A stretch of DNA of 64,000 nucleotides. Source: an uncultured Collinsella sp. (GTDB lineage: Bacteria > Actinomycetota > Coriobacteriia > Coriobacteriales > Coriobacteriaceae). This document shows positions 33,316-42,018 of the stretch, in pieces. The stretch lies in the NCBI GenBank assembly GCA_900544865.1, contig UQXA01000001.1, positions 1-64,000 on the forward strand. The letters run 5' to 3'. The notes under the pieces were generated by a model that worked only from the letters and a program-made list of their open reading frames with translations, searched no databases and was not told where the DNA came from. The position numbers were made by a program, and so were the translations under genes. Position 1 is the stretch's first letter. Each line of letters begins with the position of its first letter.

Positions 33316-33771
33316 ATGGCCGACGAGACCATGACCGACGAGCAGATTCTAAAGGATGTGGAGCACAAGAGCTTCGTTGCCATGTCCGACCGCACCGCCG
33401 CCTCGCTGTCCGCGAGCGGTGTCGCCGCCGAGGATGTCGCCCGCGCCGCCGCGCAGGCCGCCTACGACAAGAAGGGCGAGGACGTGCAGGTGCTCGATCT
33501 GACCGAGCTCTCCGACGTGTGCGACTACTTTGTGCTCGCCACCGGTGCCAATAACCGTCAGGTCGATTCTATCGTCGACGAGATCGAGGAGAAGGTCGCC
33601 GATGCTTGCGGTGAGCACCCGTTCTCCATCGAGGGCCGCGAGCAGAAGACCTGGATGCTCATGGACTACGGCTCGGTCGTCGTCCACGTCTTCACCCCCG
33701 AGGCCCGCGACTTCTACCGTCTCGAGAAGCTCTGGGGCGACGCTCCCCAGCTCCCCCTCAACCTCCTCTAG
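33316..33771 (+). CDS. rsfS: Ribosomal silencing factor RsfS
   Basis: The 151-aa protein has the RsfS core: VLDLTELSDVCDYFVLATGANNRQVDSIVDEIEEK, WMLMDYGSVVVHVFTPEARDFYRLEKLWGDA. It binds uL14 and prevents subunit joining in starved cells. The first 45 residues are an Ala/Asp-rich extension not seen in the shortest homologues. ATG 33316 has AAAGAGG upstream; an earlier in-frame start at 33295 is not supported. It ends the rplU-rsfS operon. Confidence 0.94.
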   Translation: MADETMTDEQILKDVEHKSFVAMSDRTAASLSASGVAAEDVARAAAQAAYDKKGEDVQVLDLTELSDVCDYFVLATGANNRQVDSIVDEIEEKVADACGEHPFSIEGREQKTWMLMDYGSVVVHVFTPEARDFYRLEKLWGDAPQLPLNLL

Positions 33772-33775
33772 GACC

Positions 33776-33807
33776 TTATTTGGGCCGGGGCTTCTCTAGA
33801 GCCACCC
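33776..33807 (+). repeat. Decayed REP-like arm
   Basis: TTATTTGGGCCGGGGCTTCT followed by TAGAGCCACCC resembles a repeat arm with several substitutions. It sits 5 bases after the rsfS stop, upstream of the RAYT gene. Confidence 0.5.
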
Positions 33808-33817
33808 TCTACCGCTC

Positions 33818-33858
33818 GCCGGGCAGTTGCACTTCCTGCAGCTGCCCGGCTTCTTTTT
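33818..33858 (+). terminator. Intrinsic terminator after rsfS
   Basis: GCCGGGCAGTTGCA pairs with TGCAGCTGCCCGGC (one G-T pair) around CTTCC and is followed by TTCTTTTT. It closes the rplU-rsfS transcription unit. Confidence 0.88.
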
Positions 33859-33865
33859 GCCCAAA

Positions 33866-33900
33866 AGTAGCTAATTTGGGACGGGGCTTTTTTAGCTACT
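33866..33900. repeat. Single REP-like arm upstream of the RAYT gene
   Basis: This is one 35-base arm, AGTAGCTAATTTGGGAC to GGGGC to TTTTTTAGCTACT, itself a palindrome with 9-base ends AGTAGCTAA/TTAGCTACT. No second arm follows. It lies 100 bases upstream of the transposase start. Confidence 0.85.
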
Positions 33901-34000
33901 ACCTACCGTTCGCCGAACGAATAGATTTACGGTTCATTGCGTGATATATAGCTTTCTGACTCGGGTAACGTACTTGTTGTCTGTAAGGGAGGAGATGCGT

Positions 34001-34750
34001 ATGACTCGGACCGCGCGGGAAATCTCTGTTTACGGCTATTACCATGTCGTCCAAAAAGGCTGTGGTGGTCAGCTGATATTTGAGGATGCTGATGATCGTC
34101 TCTATCTGATTCGACTGATAGCTTCGAAATGCCAGAAGTTCAAAGTGGATGTCATCGCATGGTGCCTTATGGATAACCACATTCACTTGTTGCTAGGTGA
34201 CAGGCATGCTCATCTGAGCGATTGTATGCATTCGATTACGACGGCGTATGCCATGTATTTCAACTCTAAGACGGGCAGGAAAGGTCCTGTTTTCCAGGAT
34301 CGATTTAAGAGCGTGCCGATTCTCGATGATGATCAGCTGCTCAACTGCGTTCGTTACATTCACGATAACCCTGCGAAAGCAAGAATTGGCACTGCTTCGC
34401 TCTATCGCTGGAGCAGCTTTAGCGAGTATATGGGTTATCCGGGAATTTGTAGGACTGATTGCGTGCTCGGGTTGCTCGGGAGTTCCCAGAGGTTTTTTGC
34501 ATTTAGCACCTCGGGCGAGCCTAATGGCTATTGCTTCCGTTATGGCGCTCATGTGAGTGATACTGACGCGCTTGAGTTTGCGCAGGCGTTGCTCAAACCT
34601 TACGAGCCTCACCATCTCAAAGCTCTGCCCAAGGGCGTGCGTGATGACTGTATCCGTAAGCTTAAAAGCGAGGGCTTTTCGATCAAGCAGATCGTGCGTC
34701 TCACGGGCGTCGGCCACTGCACGATTCAGAAGGTCAAGCTAGATCAGTAG
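34001..34750 (+). CDS. REP-associated tyrosine transposase (RAYT, HUH/Y1 superfamily)
   Basis: The 249-aa protein has the Y1 transposase core: SVYGYYHVVQKG near the N-terminus, the HUH metal motif WCLMDNHIHLLL (HIH), and LNCVRYIHDNPAKARI with the candidate nucleophile Tyr. A C-terminal helix-turn-helix-like segment (GFSIKQIVRLTGVGHCTIQKV) could bind the repeats. ATG 34001 lies 6 bases after AAGGGAGGAG. Local GC is about 47 percent, well below the neighbours. REP-like arms lie on both sides and its TAG stop is the start of a decayed arm. It presumably mobilises those repeats by single-strand nicking. Confidence 0.92.
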   Translation: MTRTAREISVYGYYHVVQKGCGGQLIFEDADDRLYLIRLIASKCQKFKVDVIAWCLMDNHIHLLLGDRHAHLSDCMHSITTAYAMYFNSKTGRKGPVFQDRFKSVPILDDDQLLNCVRYIHDNPAKARIGTASLYRWSSFSEYMGYPGICRTDCVLGLLGSSQRFFAFSTSGEPNGYCFRYGAHVSDTDALEFAQALLKPYEPHHLKALPKGVRDDCIRKLKSEGFSIKQIVRLTGVGHCTIQKVKLDQ

Positions 34751-34774
34751 CTATTTGGGACAGAGTTTTGTTAC
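34746..34774 (+). repeat. Decayed REP-like arm overlapping the RAYT stop codon
   Basis: AGTAGCTATTTGGGACAGAG followed by TTTTGTTAC matches the outer half of an arm. The TAG at 34748-34750 inside it is the RAYT stop codon. Confidence 0.6.
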
Positions 34775-34795
34775 GGCGGGCAAACCGGACATCCG

Positions 34796-34922
34796 GGGTA
34801 GTCAATTTGGGACGGGGCTATTTTAGCTACCCTTTGGCTGTCGGTGAATGATTAAGGGCCGGGCTGACGGTCAACCGAAATATAGGGGTAGCTAAAATAG
34901 CCCCGTCCCAAATTGACTACCC
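34796..34922. repeat. REPIN-like inverted doublet, class A, copy 2
   Basis: The arms are 34796-34832 and 34886-34922, 37 bases each, perfectly complementary, around a 53-base spacer. Both arms carry the variant GTCAATTT/AAATTGAC, seen at no other locus in the window. Size and spacer length are identical to 7931-8057, and both spacers begin TTTGRCTGTCGRTGAAT. It lies between the convergent RAYT and dinB genes and may also serve as their terminator. Confidence 0.92.
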
Positions 34923-34967
34923 ATGCCGTGTCGGACGGAAGGCAGCAACCCCCCCGTCCAAAAAAGA

Positions 34968-36221
34968 CTAGTTATTGAAGCGGGATTGGCGGCCGAAGGA
35001 TAGGGCGGTGTCGCCGAATTTGTCTCGGACGGCGTCGATGGCGACGGAGAGGTCGCGGCGGTCGCTGGATTGGGCTCCGCGGTCATCGATCTCGCAGAAC
35101 AGGTCGGTCTGGATGCCGCCCCGATGGTCAAAGTCGCTCATGCCGATGCCCGCTAAGCGAACGTGCATTCCTTCCTGCCAGATGTTGTCGAGCAGATCGA
35201 GTGCAACCGCCACGAAGATGTTCTCATCGTCGGTCGGATGAGGCAGCCGGCGCTGTGCCGTACGCCCGCTGCCATACGAATACTTAAGCTTGAGCGTTAC
35301 CGTGGCACCCGTCAGCCCCTGACGGCGCAGACGGCGTCCCACTGACTCTCCCAACAGCGCAATCGCCGCCTCAATATCCCCACGCTCAGTCAAATCTTTA
35401 GCAAAGGTGCGTTCATTGCTGACCGACTTGACCTCGCGCTCCTCATCGAGACTCGTGACTTCGGAGATTTCGAGTCCCAGCGCACGCTTGCGCATGCGTT
35501 CGCCGTTGACGCCAAAAATAGAGGCCAAGGTGGATTCCGGTGCACGTGATAGCTCGCCGAGGGTGTAGATGCGCATGCGGCGCAGTCGCTCCTCGGCCGA
35601 GCGCCCGATGCCGCTCATGGCAGATACCGGCAGCGCGGCCAAAAAGCGCTGCTCGGTTCCGGGGCGCACGATGGTCAGCCCGAACGGCTTATCCCGCTCG
35701 CTTGCGATCTTTGCGACCGTCTTGTTGCAGCCCACGCCAATGGAACAGGTCACTCCCAGCCCTGCCACGCGGTCGCTTATACGCCGCGCAACCAGCAGCG
35801 GGTCTTCGGGCGCAAAGCGACCCGGTGTGATATCGATAAAGGCTTCGTCGATGGATACGCGCTCGACGCGCGGGGTCTCGTCGGCGAGAATCGCCATGAC
35901 CTGCGCGCTCACCTCGTGGTAGCGATCAAAGTGCCCGTGCGTCCAAATGGCTTGCGGGCACAGGCGCCGCGCCTCGGCCGAGGCCATGGCAGAGTGCACG
36001 CCAAAGCGACGCGCCTCATACGAACACGTGGACACGACGCCACGCGAATCGGCGTCTCCGCCCACGATGAGCGGCTTTCCGCGCCATTCGGGATGATCGA
36101 GCATTTCCACGCTCGCAAAAAACGCATCGAGGTCCATCAGGCCCACCGCCGGACCCGTCCAGGGAGGCGGCGTGACGCCCATGGCATCCTCATAACCGTA
36201 TGTATGTTCGCGTCTTTCCAT
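34968..36221 (-). CDS. dinB: DNA polymerase IV (Y-family)
   Basis: The 417-aa translesion polymerase has VGLMDLDAFFASVE (first catalytic Asp), STCSYEARRFGVHSAMASAEA, RVERVSIDEAFIDIT (SIDE catalytic pair), SIGVGCNKTVAKIASERDKP and the little-finger domain. No C-terminal clamp-binding motif is obvious. A 26-residue N-terminal extension precedes the conserved core. It converges on the RAYT gene and diverges from rpsP. I see no clear SOS box in the short upstream region. Confidence 0.95.
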   Translation of the reverse strand: MERREHTYGYEDAMGVTPPPWTGPAVGLMDLDAFFASVEMLDHPEWRGKPLIVGGDADSRGVVSTCSYEARRFGVHSAMASAEARRLCPQAIWTHGHFDRYHEVSAQVMAILADETPRVERVSIDEAFIDITPGRFAPEDPLLVARRISDRVAGLGVTCSIGVGCNKTVAKIASERDKPFGLTIVRPGTEQRFLAALPVSAMSGIGRSAEERLRRMRIYTLGELSRAPESTLASIFGVNGERMRKRALGLEISEVTSLDEEREVKSVSNERTFAKDLTERGDIEAAIALLGESVGRRLRRQGLTGATVTLKLKYSYGSGRTAQRRLPHPTDDENIFVAVALDLLDNIWQEGMHVRLAGIGMSDFDHRGGIQTDLFCEIDDRGAQSSDRRDLSVAIDAVRDKFGDTALSFGRQSRFNN

Positions 36222-36337
36222 GTCATGAGTATACCGCGCAGCTCATGTGGGGTGCGTGTATGTGCTTGCAAATCCCGAATTCTTGTCTAAGATATGGATT
36301 TGCCCTCGACTACACCGAAGAAGTTGGTCTCACGGAC

Positions 36338-36366
36338 TTCACCTGCCCGCGTCGATGGCGTATTAT
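36338..36366 (+). promoter_or_regulatory. Promoter of the rpsP operon
   Basis: TTCACC (36338-36343), 17 bases and TATTAT (36361-36366) precede the rpsP start by 56 bases. Confidence 0.55.
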
Positions 36367-36422
36367 GTTCAACTGTTTGTTTGTAGTTGCAGCCTAAAGC
36401 TGCTTGGTTGGAGGAGTTTCCT

Positions 36423-36764
36423 TTGGCAGTCAAGATTCGCCTTGCTCGTCACGGCGCTAAGAAGCGTCCGTACTACCGTGTCGTCGTTGCCGATTCCCGC
36501 GCCCCGCGTGACGGTCGTATCATCGAGGAGGTTGGCCGCTACAACCCGATGACCGCCCCCAAGACCATCAACCTCGACCTCGAGAAGATCGCCGACTGGC
36601 AGTCCAAGGGCGCTCAGCTCACTGACGCCGTCGCCGCTCTGGTCAAGGCCGCCAACGAGGGCGAGAAGACCGAGACCGTCGTCAAGAAGTCCAAGAAGCA
36701 GCTCGCCAAAGAGGCCGAGGCCGCTAAGGCTGCCGCTGAGGCCGCTGAGGGCGCCGAGGAGTAA
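36423..36764 (+). CDS. rpsP: Small ribosomal subunit protein bS16
   Basis: The 113-aa protein begins [30 protein letters not shown], the bS16 signature. TTG 36423 is the start, with GGAGGAG 6 bases upstream; the in-frame ATG further upstream at 36387 lacks homology. The last 30 residues are an Ala/Glu/Lys-rich tail. It leads the classical rpsP-khpA-rimM-trmD order. Confidence 0.97.
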   Translation: MAVKIRLARHGAKKRPYYRVVVADSRAPRDGRIIEEVGRYNPMTAPKTINLDLEKIADWQSKGAQLTDAVAALVKAANEGEKTETVVKKSKKQLAKEAEAAKAAAEAAEGAEE

Positions 36765-36767
36765 ATC

Positions 36768-37052
36768 GTGCCTGAGGTTGACGCTGCACAGCTCGAGGGT
36801 GAGGCAATGCTCTCAGATCGCATCGCCGATCTCGTCGAATATCTCGTTGTTCAGATCGTCGACGACCCGGATTCCGTGAGCCTTGAGGTCATCGATGGTG
36901 ACGACGCCTCTACGATTGAGGTTTCGGTCGCCGAGGATGACGTCGCTAAGGTCATCGGCCGTCGTGGCCGTACCATCAAGGCCATTCGCACGCTCGCCCG
37001 TGCACTGGCCGCTCGCCTCGACACTGCTGTCGAGGTAGAGGTTCTGGGCTAG
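36768..37052 (+). CDS. khpA: KH-domain RNA-binding protein KhpA (YlqC)
   Basis: The 94-aa protein starts at GTG 36768, 3 bases after rpsP. It has a KH motif with the GxxG loop in KVIGRRGRTIKAIRTLARALA. KhpA partners with KhpB in Gram-positives to bind RNA and influence cell division; the partner is not in this window. Confidence 0.93.
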   Translation: MPEVDAAQLEGEAMLSDRIADLVEYLVVQIVDDPDSVSLEVIDGDDASTIEVSVAEDDVAKVIGRRGRTIKAIRTLARALAARLDTAVEVEVLG

Positions 37053-37056
37053 GACC

Positions 37057-37578
37057 TTGAGGTCCCAGTACAAAAACATCGCCCGTGTTGTCAACCCGCA
37101 CGGAAGGAAGGGGGAGGTCCTCGCGCAGCCGCTGCGGGGGCTTCCTTCTGTATTGGAGCCTGGTATGCGCGTCGCCCTGACGCCGCCGGCGCTCAAGCGC
37201 GACCGCTTTTGCACGGTCGTGTCCGTCACCGATACGGGCGATGGCGATCTGGTCTCGTTTGAGGGCATTGACGACTTGACGGCCGCCGAGGGCATCACGG
37301 GATGCTACGTGCTGGCAAATCGTGACGACTTTGAGCTCGATTCGCTCGACGCCGCCTATACCGACCTCATGGGTCGCGAGGTGATCGACGAGCGTTTTGG
37401 CTCGCTCGGCACGATTGTCGAGATCATGTCGACGCCCGCCAACGATGTTTGGGTTGTCGAGGGCGATCGGTACGGCGAGGTGCTGATTCCCGTGATCGAG
37501 CAGGTCGTGCTCGATCTTCCCGACACAGGAACAATTTCCGTCCACGTTATGGACGGCTTGATCGATATGGACAAGTAG
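37057..37578 (+). CDS. rimM: 16S rRNA maturation factor RimM
   Basis: The 173-aa protein has KNIARVVNPHGRKGEVLAQPL at the N-terminus and a PRC-barrel C-terminal part (LMGREVIDERFGSLGTIVEI, VLIPVIEQVVLDLP). It assists 30S head assembly with uS19. It starts at TTG 37057, with only a weak AGGA upstream, suggesting coupling to khpA (4-base gap). Confidence 0.92.
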   Translation: MRSQYKNIARVVNPHGRKGEVLAQPLRGLPSVLEPGMRVALTPPALKRDRFCTVVSVTDTGDGDLVSFEGIDDLTAAEGITGCYVLANRDDFELDSLDAAYTDLMGREVIDERFGSLGTIVEIMSTPANDVWVVEGDRYGEVLIPVIEQVVLDLPDTGTISVHVMDGLIDMDK

Positions 37579-37588
37579 GGAGGACAGC

Positions 37589-38347
37589 ATGCTGATTGAG
37601 ACCCTTTCGGTCTTTCCCGAGATGTTTGAGCCCGTCATGTCCACGTCGATTTTGGGCCGTGCCCGCAAGGCCGGCCTTTTTGATTTTAAGGCGTATAACC
37701 TGCGCGACTGGACGCACGACCGCCATCGCACCGTCGATGACGAGCCATACGGCGGCGGGCAGGGCATGCTCATGAAGGTCGAGCCTATTGCCGAGGCCAT
37801 CGAGGCCATCAGCTCCGAGGGTCCCAAGCCCACCGTAGTGTTCTTCACCCCCTGTGGCGAGCCCTTTACGCAGCATGTGGCCGAGCGCCTGCTCAAAAGT
37901 GAGCGCCTGCTGTTTGTGTGCAGCCGCTACGAGGGCGTCGACGAGCGTGCGTATGCGTATGCCGATGAGCGTCTGTCGATCGGCGACTACGTGCTTACGG
38001 GTGGCGAACTTCCCGCTATGGTCGTTGCCGATGCCGTCGTACGCCTGATTCCCGGCGCCCTGGGCGACGAGATGAGCAATGTGGACGAGTCGTTCTCGAC
38101 CGCCGAGGACGGAGGCCTGCTCGAGTACGCGCAGTACACCCGTCCCGCCGAGTTCAACGGCGAGGGCGTGCCGCCGGTGCTTGTGAGCGGCGATCACGCC
38201 AAGGTCGATGTCTGGCGTCGCAAGAACGCCATCGAGCGCACCTGCCGCTGGCGTCCCGACTTGATCGAGACGGCGCGGCTCACGCCCGAGGAGCGCGCTT
38301 ACGCGCAGGAGATTTTGGACGCTTCGTATTCGCAGAGCGAGGAGTGA
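37589..38347 (+). CDS. trmD: tRNA (guanine-N1)-methyltransferase TrmD
   Basis: The 252-aa SPOUT enzyme methylates G37 of tRNAs. It has FPEMFEPVMSTSILGRARK, DDEPYGGGQGMLMKVEP, VCSRYEGVDERA and the trefoil-knot SAM site SIGDYVLTGGELPAMVVADAVVRLIPG. The length is normal. It begins 10 bases after rimM. Confidence 0.97.
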   Translation: MLIETLSVFPEMFEPVMSTSILGRARKAGLFDFKAYNLRDWTHDRHRTVDDEPYGGGQGMLMKVEPIAEAIEAISSEGPKPTVVFFTPCGEPFTQHVAERLLKSERLLFVCSRYEGVDERAYAYADERLSIGDYVLTGGELPAMVVADAVVRLIPGALGDEMSNVDESFSTAEDGGLLEYAQYTRPAEFNGEGVPPVLVSGDHAKVDVWRRKNAIERTCRWRPDLIETARLTPEERAYAQEILDASYSQSEE

Positions 38348-38349
38348 GA

Positions 38350-38913
38350 ATGGTTCCATCGCAGCATTCCGCGTTGAGGGGCGCTTTTGAGTGGATCGCG
38401 GTCATCGCGATCGCACTGGTCGCCACCTTCTTGATTCGCTCGTTTGTGGTCGAGCCCTTTGTGGTGCCCACCGGCTCCATGGAGTCCACGATCGAGATTG
38501 GCGACCAGATCCTGGCACAAAAGGTGAGCCTCGAGCTCGGTCAGCCCGTCAAGCAGGGCGATATCGTGGTGTTTCACAACCCCGATGGCACCTCCGAGCA
38601 TGATGTTCTTGTCAAGCGTGTTATTGCCACGGCCGGCCAGACGGTCGACCTGCAGGATGGCAAGGTGGTCGTTGACGGCCAAGCGCTCGACGAGGACTAT
38701 ACGACGGGCATGAGCTGGCCACTTTCGGTCCAAGCACCCGGCACTCAGGTAAGCTATCCCTACACCGTTCCCGACGGGTGCGTGTGGGTGATGGGCGACA
38801 ACCGCGAAAACTCTGCCGACTCACGCTACTTTGGTCCCGTCGATCGCTCTGATTTGATTGCTGTGGCACTCGTTCGCTACTGGCCGCTCAACCGCATCGG
38901 CGCTATCGACTAA
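38350..38913 (+). CDS. lepB: Signal peptidase I
   Basis: The 187-aa protein has one N-terminal membrane helix (about 13-32), the catalytic Ser in TGSMESTIEIGDQIL and the catalytic Lys in VLVKRVIATAGQTV. Box E is GDNRENSADSRYFGPV. It cleaves signal peptides outside the membrane. ATG 38350 has GAGGAG 6 bases upstream, within the end of trmD. Placement directly after trmD is common in Gram-positives (often before rnhB). Confidence 0.96.
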   Translation: MVPSQHSALRGAFEWIAVIAIALVATFLIRSFVVEPFVVPTGSMESTIEIGDQILAQKVSLELGQPVKQGDIVVFHNPDGTSEHDVLVKRVIATAGQTVDLQDGKVVVDGQALDEDYTTGMSWPLSVQAPGTQVSYPYTVPDGCVWVMGDNRENSADSRYFGPVDRSDLIAVALVRYWPLNRIGAID

Positions 38914-38972
38914 AAACCGCTATAGTACAGTACCTAACCGTGTAATCGTTTCGACGAGGGGATATTAGAGGC

Positions 38973-39884
38973 ATGAACGCTTCATCGCTTTCCTTCCAAG
39001 ACATCATCCTGCGCCTCCAGCAGTACTGGGGCGAGCAGGGCTGCGTCATTATGCAGCCCTATGACTCCGAGGTCGGTGCCGGTACCTTCCATACCGCGAC
39101 CACGCTGCGCTCGCTCGGTCCCGCCGAGTGGCGCACCTGCTATGCGCAGCCTTGCCGCCGTCCCGCCGACGGCCGCTACGGCGAGAACCCCAACCGCATG
39201 CAGCACTACTATCAGTTCCAGGTGCTCATCAAGCCGTCTCCGGTCAACGCCCAGGAGCTTTACCTGGGGTCTCTTGCCGCTATCGGTCTGGACCCCAACG
39301 ACCATGACGTCCGCTTTGTCGAGGACGACTGGGAGAGCCCGACGCTCGGCGCCTGGGGCCTTGGCTGGGAGGTCTGGCTCAACGGCATGGAGGTCACGCA
39401 GTTTACGTACTTCCAGCAGGTAGGCGGCATCGAGGTCGACCCCGTACCCGTCGAGATCACCTATGGCCTAGAGCGCATTGCCATGTATGCGCAGGGCGTT
39501 AACTCGGTCTACGACTTGGTGTGGAGCTACCTGCCCGACGGCACGCCCATGACCTATGGCGACGTATTCCTGGAGAACGAGCGCGAGTTCAGTGCCTATA
39601 ACTTTGAGGTCGCAAACGTCGAGATGATGCGTCAGAAGTTTGATGACTACGAGGCCGAGTGCCATTCCTGCCTGGAGCGCAAGCTGCCGCTGCCGGCATA
39701 TGACTGCGTCATGAAGTGCAGCCACGCTTTCAACCTGCTCGATGCCCGCGGCGCCCTGTCCGCGGTCGAGCGTGCCAACTACATCCTGCGCGTCCGCGCC
39801 GTCGCCAAGGCGTGCTGCGAGGCCTACATGGCCGAGGTCGCCGGAGTCAACGAGAATGCCGACCAGGAAGGCGAGGTGGCGTAA
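38973..39884 (+). CDS. glyQ: Glycine--tRNA ligase alpha subunit
   Basis: The 303-aa class II synthetase subunit has [55 protein letters not shown] and [17 protein letters not shown]. With GlyS it forms the bacterial heterotetramer charging tRNA-Gly. TATAGT at 38921 could be a -10. glyS follows after 3 bases. Confidence 0.98.
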   Translation: MNASSLSFQDIILRLQQYWGEQGCVIMQPYDSEVGAGTFHTATTLRSLGPAEWRTCYAQPCRRPADGRYGENPNRMQHYYQFQVLIKPSPVNAQELYLGSLAAIGLDPNDHDVRFVEDDWESPTLGAWGLGWEVWLNGMEVTQFTYFQQVGGIEVDPVPVEITYGLERIAMYAQGVNSVYDLVWSYLPDGTPMTYGDVFLENEREFSAYNFEVANVEMMRQKFDDYEAECHSCLERKLPLPAYDCVMKCSHAFNLLDARGALSAVERANYILRVRAVAKACCEAYMAEVAGVNENADQEGEVA

Positions 39885-39887
39885 GCC

Positions 39888-41984
39888 ATGGCAGACGCTA
39901 AGGATTTCCTGTTTGAGATCGGTACGGAGGAAATGCCCTCCGCACCGCTGAACAATGCCGTCAAGCAGCTTGGCACCATGATCGCCAAGGGTCTCGACGA
40001 GGCCGGTCTGGCTCACGGCGAGGTCCGCGTGATCTCGAGCCCGCGTCGTCTTGCCGCGCTCGTGGCTAATGTCGCCACCGCGACCGATGAGGTTCACGAG
40101 GTCAAGCGCGGTCCCGCGGCAAACATTGCCTTTGACGCTGACGGCAACGCCACCAAGGCCGCCCAGGGCTTTGCCCGCAAGTGCGGTGTGGCTGCCGAGG
40201 ATCTGGTTCGTCGCGAGGACACCGACGGTCGCGAGTATGTGTTCGCCGAGAAGAACATTCCCTCCGCACCGGCTACGCCGATTCTGACCGCTCTGTGCGA
40301 GAAGACTATTGCCGGCCTGCAGTGGCCCAACTATCGCTCCCAGCGCTGGGGCCACGAGCACGCGACGTTCGTGCGTCCTGTCCGCTGGATCTGCTGCCTT
40401 TTGGGCGAGGATGTTGTGCCCGTGTCGTTTGCCGACGTGACGAGTGGCAACACCACGCGCGGCCATCGCGTACTTGGCCCTGGCGACCATGTGGTTGCCA
40501 GCCCCGCTGTTTACGAGCAGGTGCTCGAGGACGCCGGTGTGCTTTCTGCCGAGCGCCGTCGTGAGGCCATCCTCGCCGGTATCGCCGAGGTCGAGGCTGC
40601 CCGTCCCGGCTGCCATGTCGATACGCCCAAGAAGGTCTTTGAGGAGGTCATTAACCTCTGCGAGTGGCCGACGGTGCTCGTCGGTACCTTCGATGAGGAG
40701 TTTCTCAAGGTCCCGCACGAGATTATCTGCGAGTCCATGCTCACCAACCAGCGCTACTTCCCGATCTATGACGGCGAGGGCAAGCTCACGCGTGAGTTCG
40801 TGGTCGTTTCCAACAGCAAGCCCGAGAATGCCGAGCGCGTGATTGACGGCAACGAGCGCGTCGTGCGCGCCCGTCTGGACGACGCCAAGTTCTTCTACGA
40901 GGAGGACCTGAAGATCTCCCTCGACGAGTTCCGCGAGCGTCTGGCCAAGGTCGCCTTCCAGGAGAAGCTCGGTAGCGTGCTCGCCAAGTCCGAGCGCATT
41001 GAGCAACTCGCGCTTGCCATCGCTCGCGAGGCCCATCTGGGCGCCCACCTGGCCGCCGACGCTGCTCGCGCCGCGCACCTGTGCAAGGCCGACCTGGTGT
41101 CTAACGCCGTCGTCGAGTTCACGAGCCAGCAGGGCGTGATGGGCGGTTACTACGCCATCGCGATGGGGGAGAACGACGAGGTCGCCCACGCCATTCGCGA
41201 TCACTATCGTCCTCGCTTTGCCGGTGACGAGCTGCCCGAGGGCACCGCTGGCTGCATCGTGGCCTGTGCCGACAAGCTCGATACCATCGCCGGTATCTTT
41301 GCCATCGGCGAGCCCCCGACCGGCTCTTCGGACCCCTACGCGCTGCGTCGTGCCGCTATCGGCATCATCAACATCCTGCGCGACCGCCTGCCGATCGACC
41401 CCACGTCGCTCATCGACTTCGCCCTCGAGCTCTATAGCGAGCAGGGCATTGAGTTCGACGCCGCCGAGGTCGCCCAGCAGGTTCGTGACTTCTTCCATGG
41501 CCGCCTGGTGAGCATGGCCCGCGACGAAAAGATCCCGGCCGATACCGTTGCCGCCGTCTCCGCGGTGCACATCATCGCTCCGTCCGTCTTCTTCGCCCGC
41601 TGCGCCGCCCTCGACGAGGCCCGCAAGAACGACGCCGAGACGTTCGACAACCTTGCGACCGCCTATGCTCGCGCCGCGCATATCTCCAAGCCCGAGCTGG
41701 GCGTGGAGTACGACCGCAGACTGATGGGCGAGGTCGAGCTTGCGCTCGCCGACGCCTCCGAGGCTGCTCAGACCGCTGTCGATGCCGCCCTTGCTACCGA
41801 GGATTATCCGGCCGCATTTGCTGCCCTCGCCGCCCTGCGCGCGTCCATCGACCGTTTCTTCGACGAGGTCATGGTCATGGACAAGGACGAGCAGCTCCGC
41901 GATAATCGCCTTAAGCTGCTCAACCGCTTCGAGGCCGTTTTCTCCGGCATCGCCAACATCGGTGAGCTTGCTCGTAAAAAGTAA
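39888..41984 (+). CDS. glyS: Glycine--tRNA ligase beta subunit
   Basis: The 698-aa subunit opens KDFLFEIGTEEMPSAPLNNAV and has RWGHEHATFVRPVRWICCLLG and the HD-like region with AADAARAAHLCKADLVSNAVVEF. An anticodon-binding helical C-terminus contains FFDEVMVMDKDEQLRDNRLKLL. The length is normal for the family. Confidence 0.97.
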   Translation: MADAKDFLFEIGTEEMPSAPLNNAVKQLGTMIAKGLDEAGLAHGEVRVISSPRRLAALVANVATATDEVHEVKRGPAANIAFDADGNATKAAQGFARKCGVAAEDLVRREDTDGREYVFAEKNIPSAPATPILTALCEKTIAGLQWPNYRSQRWGHEHATFVRPVRWICCLLGEDVVPVSFADVTSGNTTRGHRVLGPGDHVVASPAVYEQVLEDAGVLSAERRREAILAGIAEVEAARPGCHVDTPKKVFEEVINLCEWPTVLVGTFDEEFLKVPHEIICESMLTNQRYFPIYDGEGKLTREFVVVSNSKPENAERVIDGNERVVRARLDDAKFFYEEDLKISLDEFRERLAKVAFQEKLGSVLAKSERIEQLALAIAREAHLGAHLAADAARAAHLCKADLVSNAVVEFTSQQGVMGGYYAIAMGENDEVAHAIRDHYRPRFAGDELPEGTAGCIVACADKLDTIAGIFAIGEPPTGSSDPYALRRAAIGIINILRDRLPIDPTSLIDFALELYSEQGIEFDAAEVAQQVRDFFHGRLVSMARDEKIPADTVAAVSAVHIIAPSVFFARCAALDEARKNDAETFDNLATAYARAAHISKPELGVEYDRRLMGEVELALADASEAAQTAVDAALATEDYPAAFAALAALRASIDRFFDEVMVMDKDEQLRDNRLKLLNRFEAVFSGIANIGELARKK

Positions 41985-42018
41985 GCCAGCCTGCGCGTAA
42001 GCGCAAAAGGAGCCCCGC

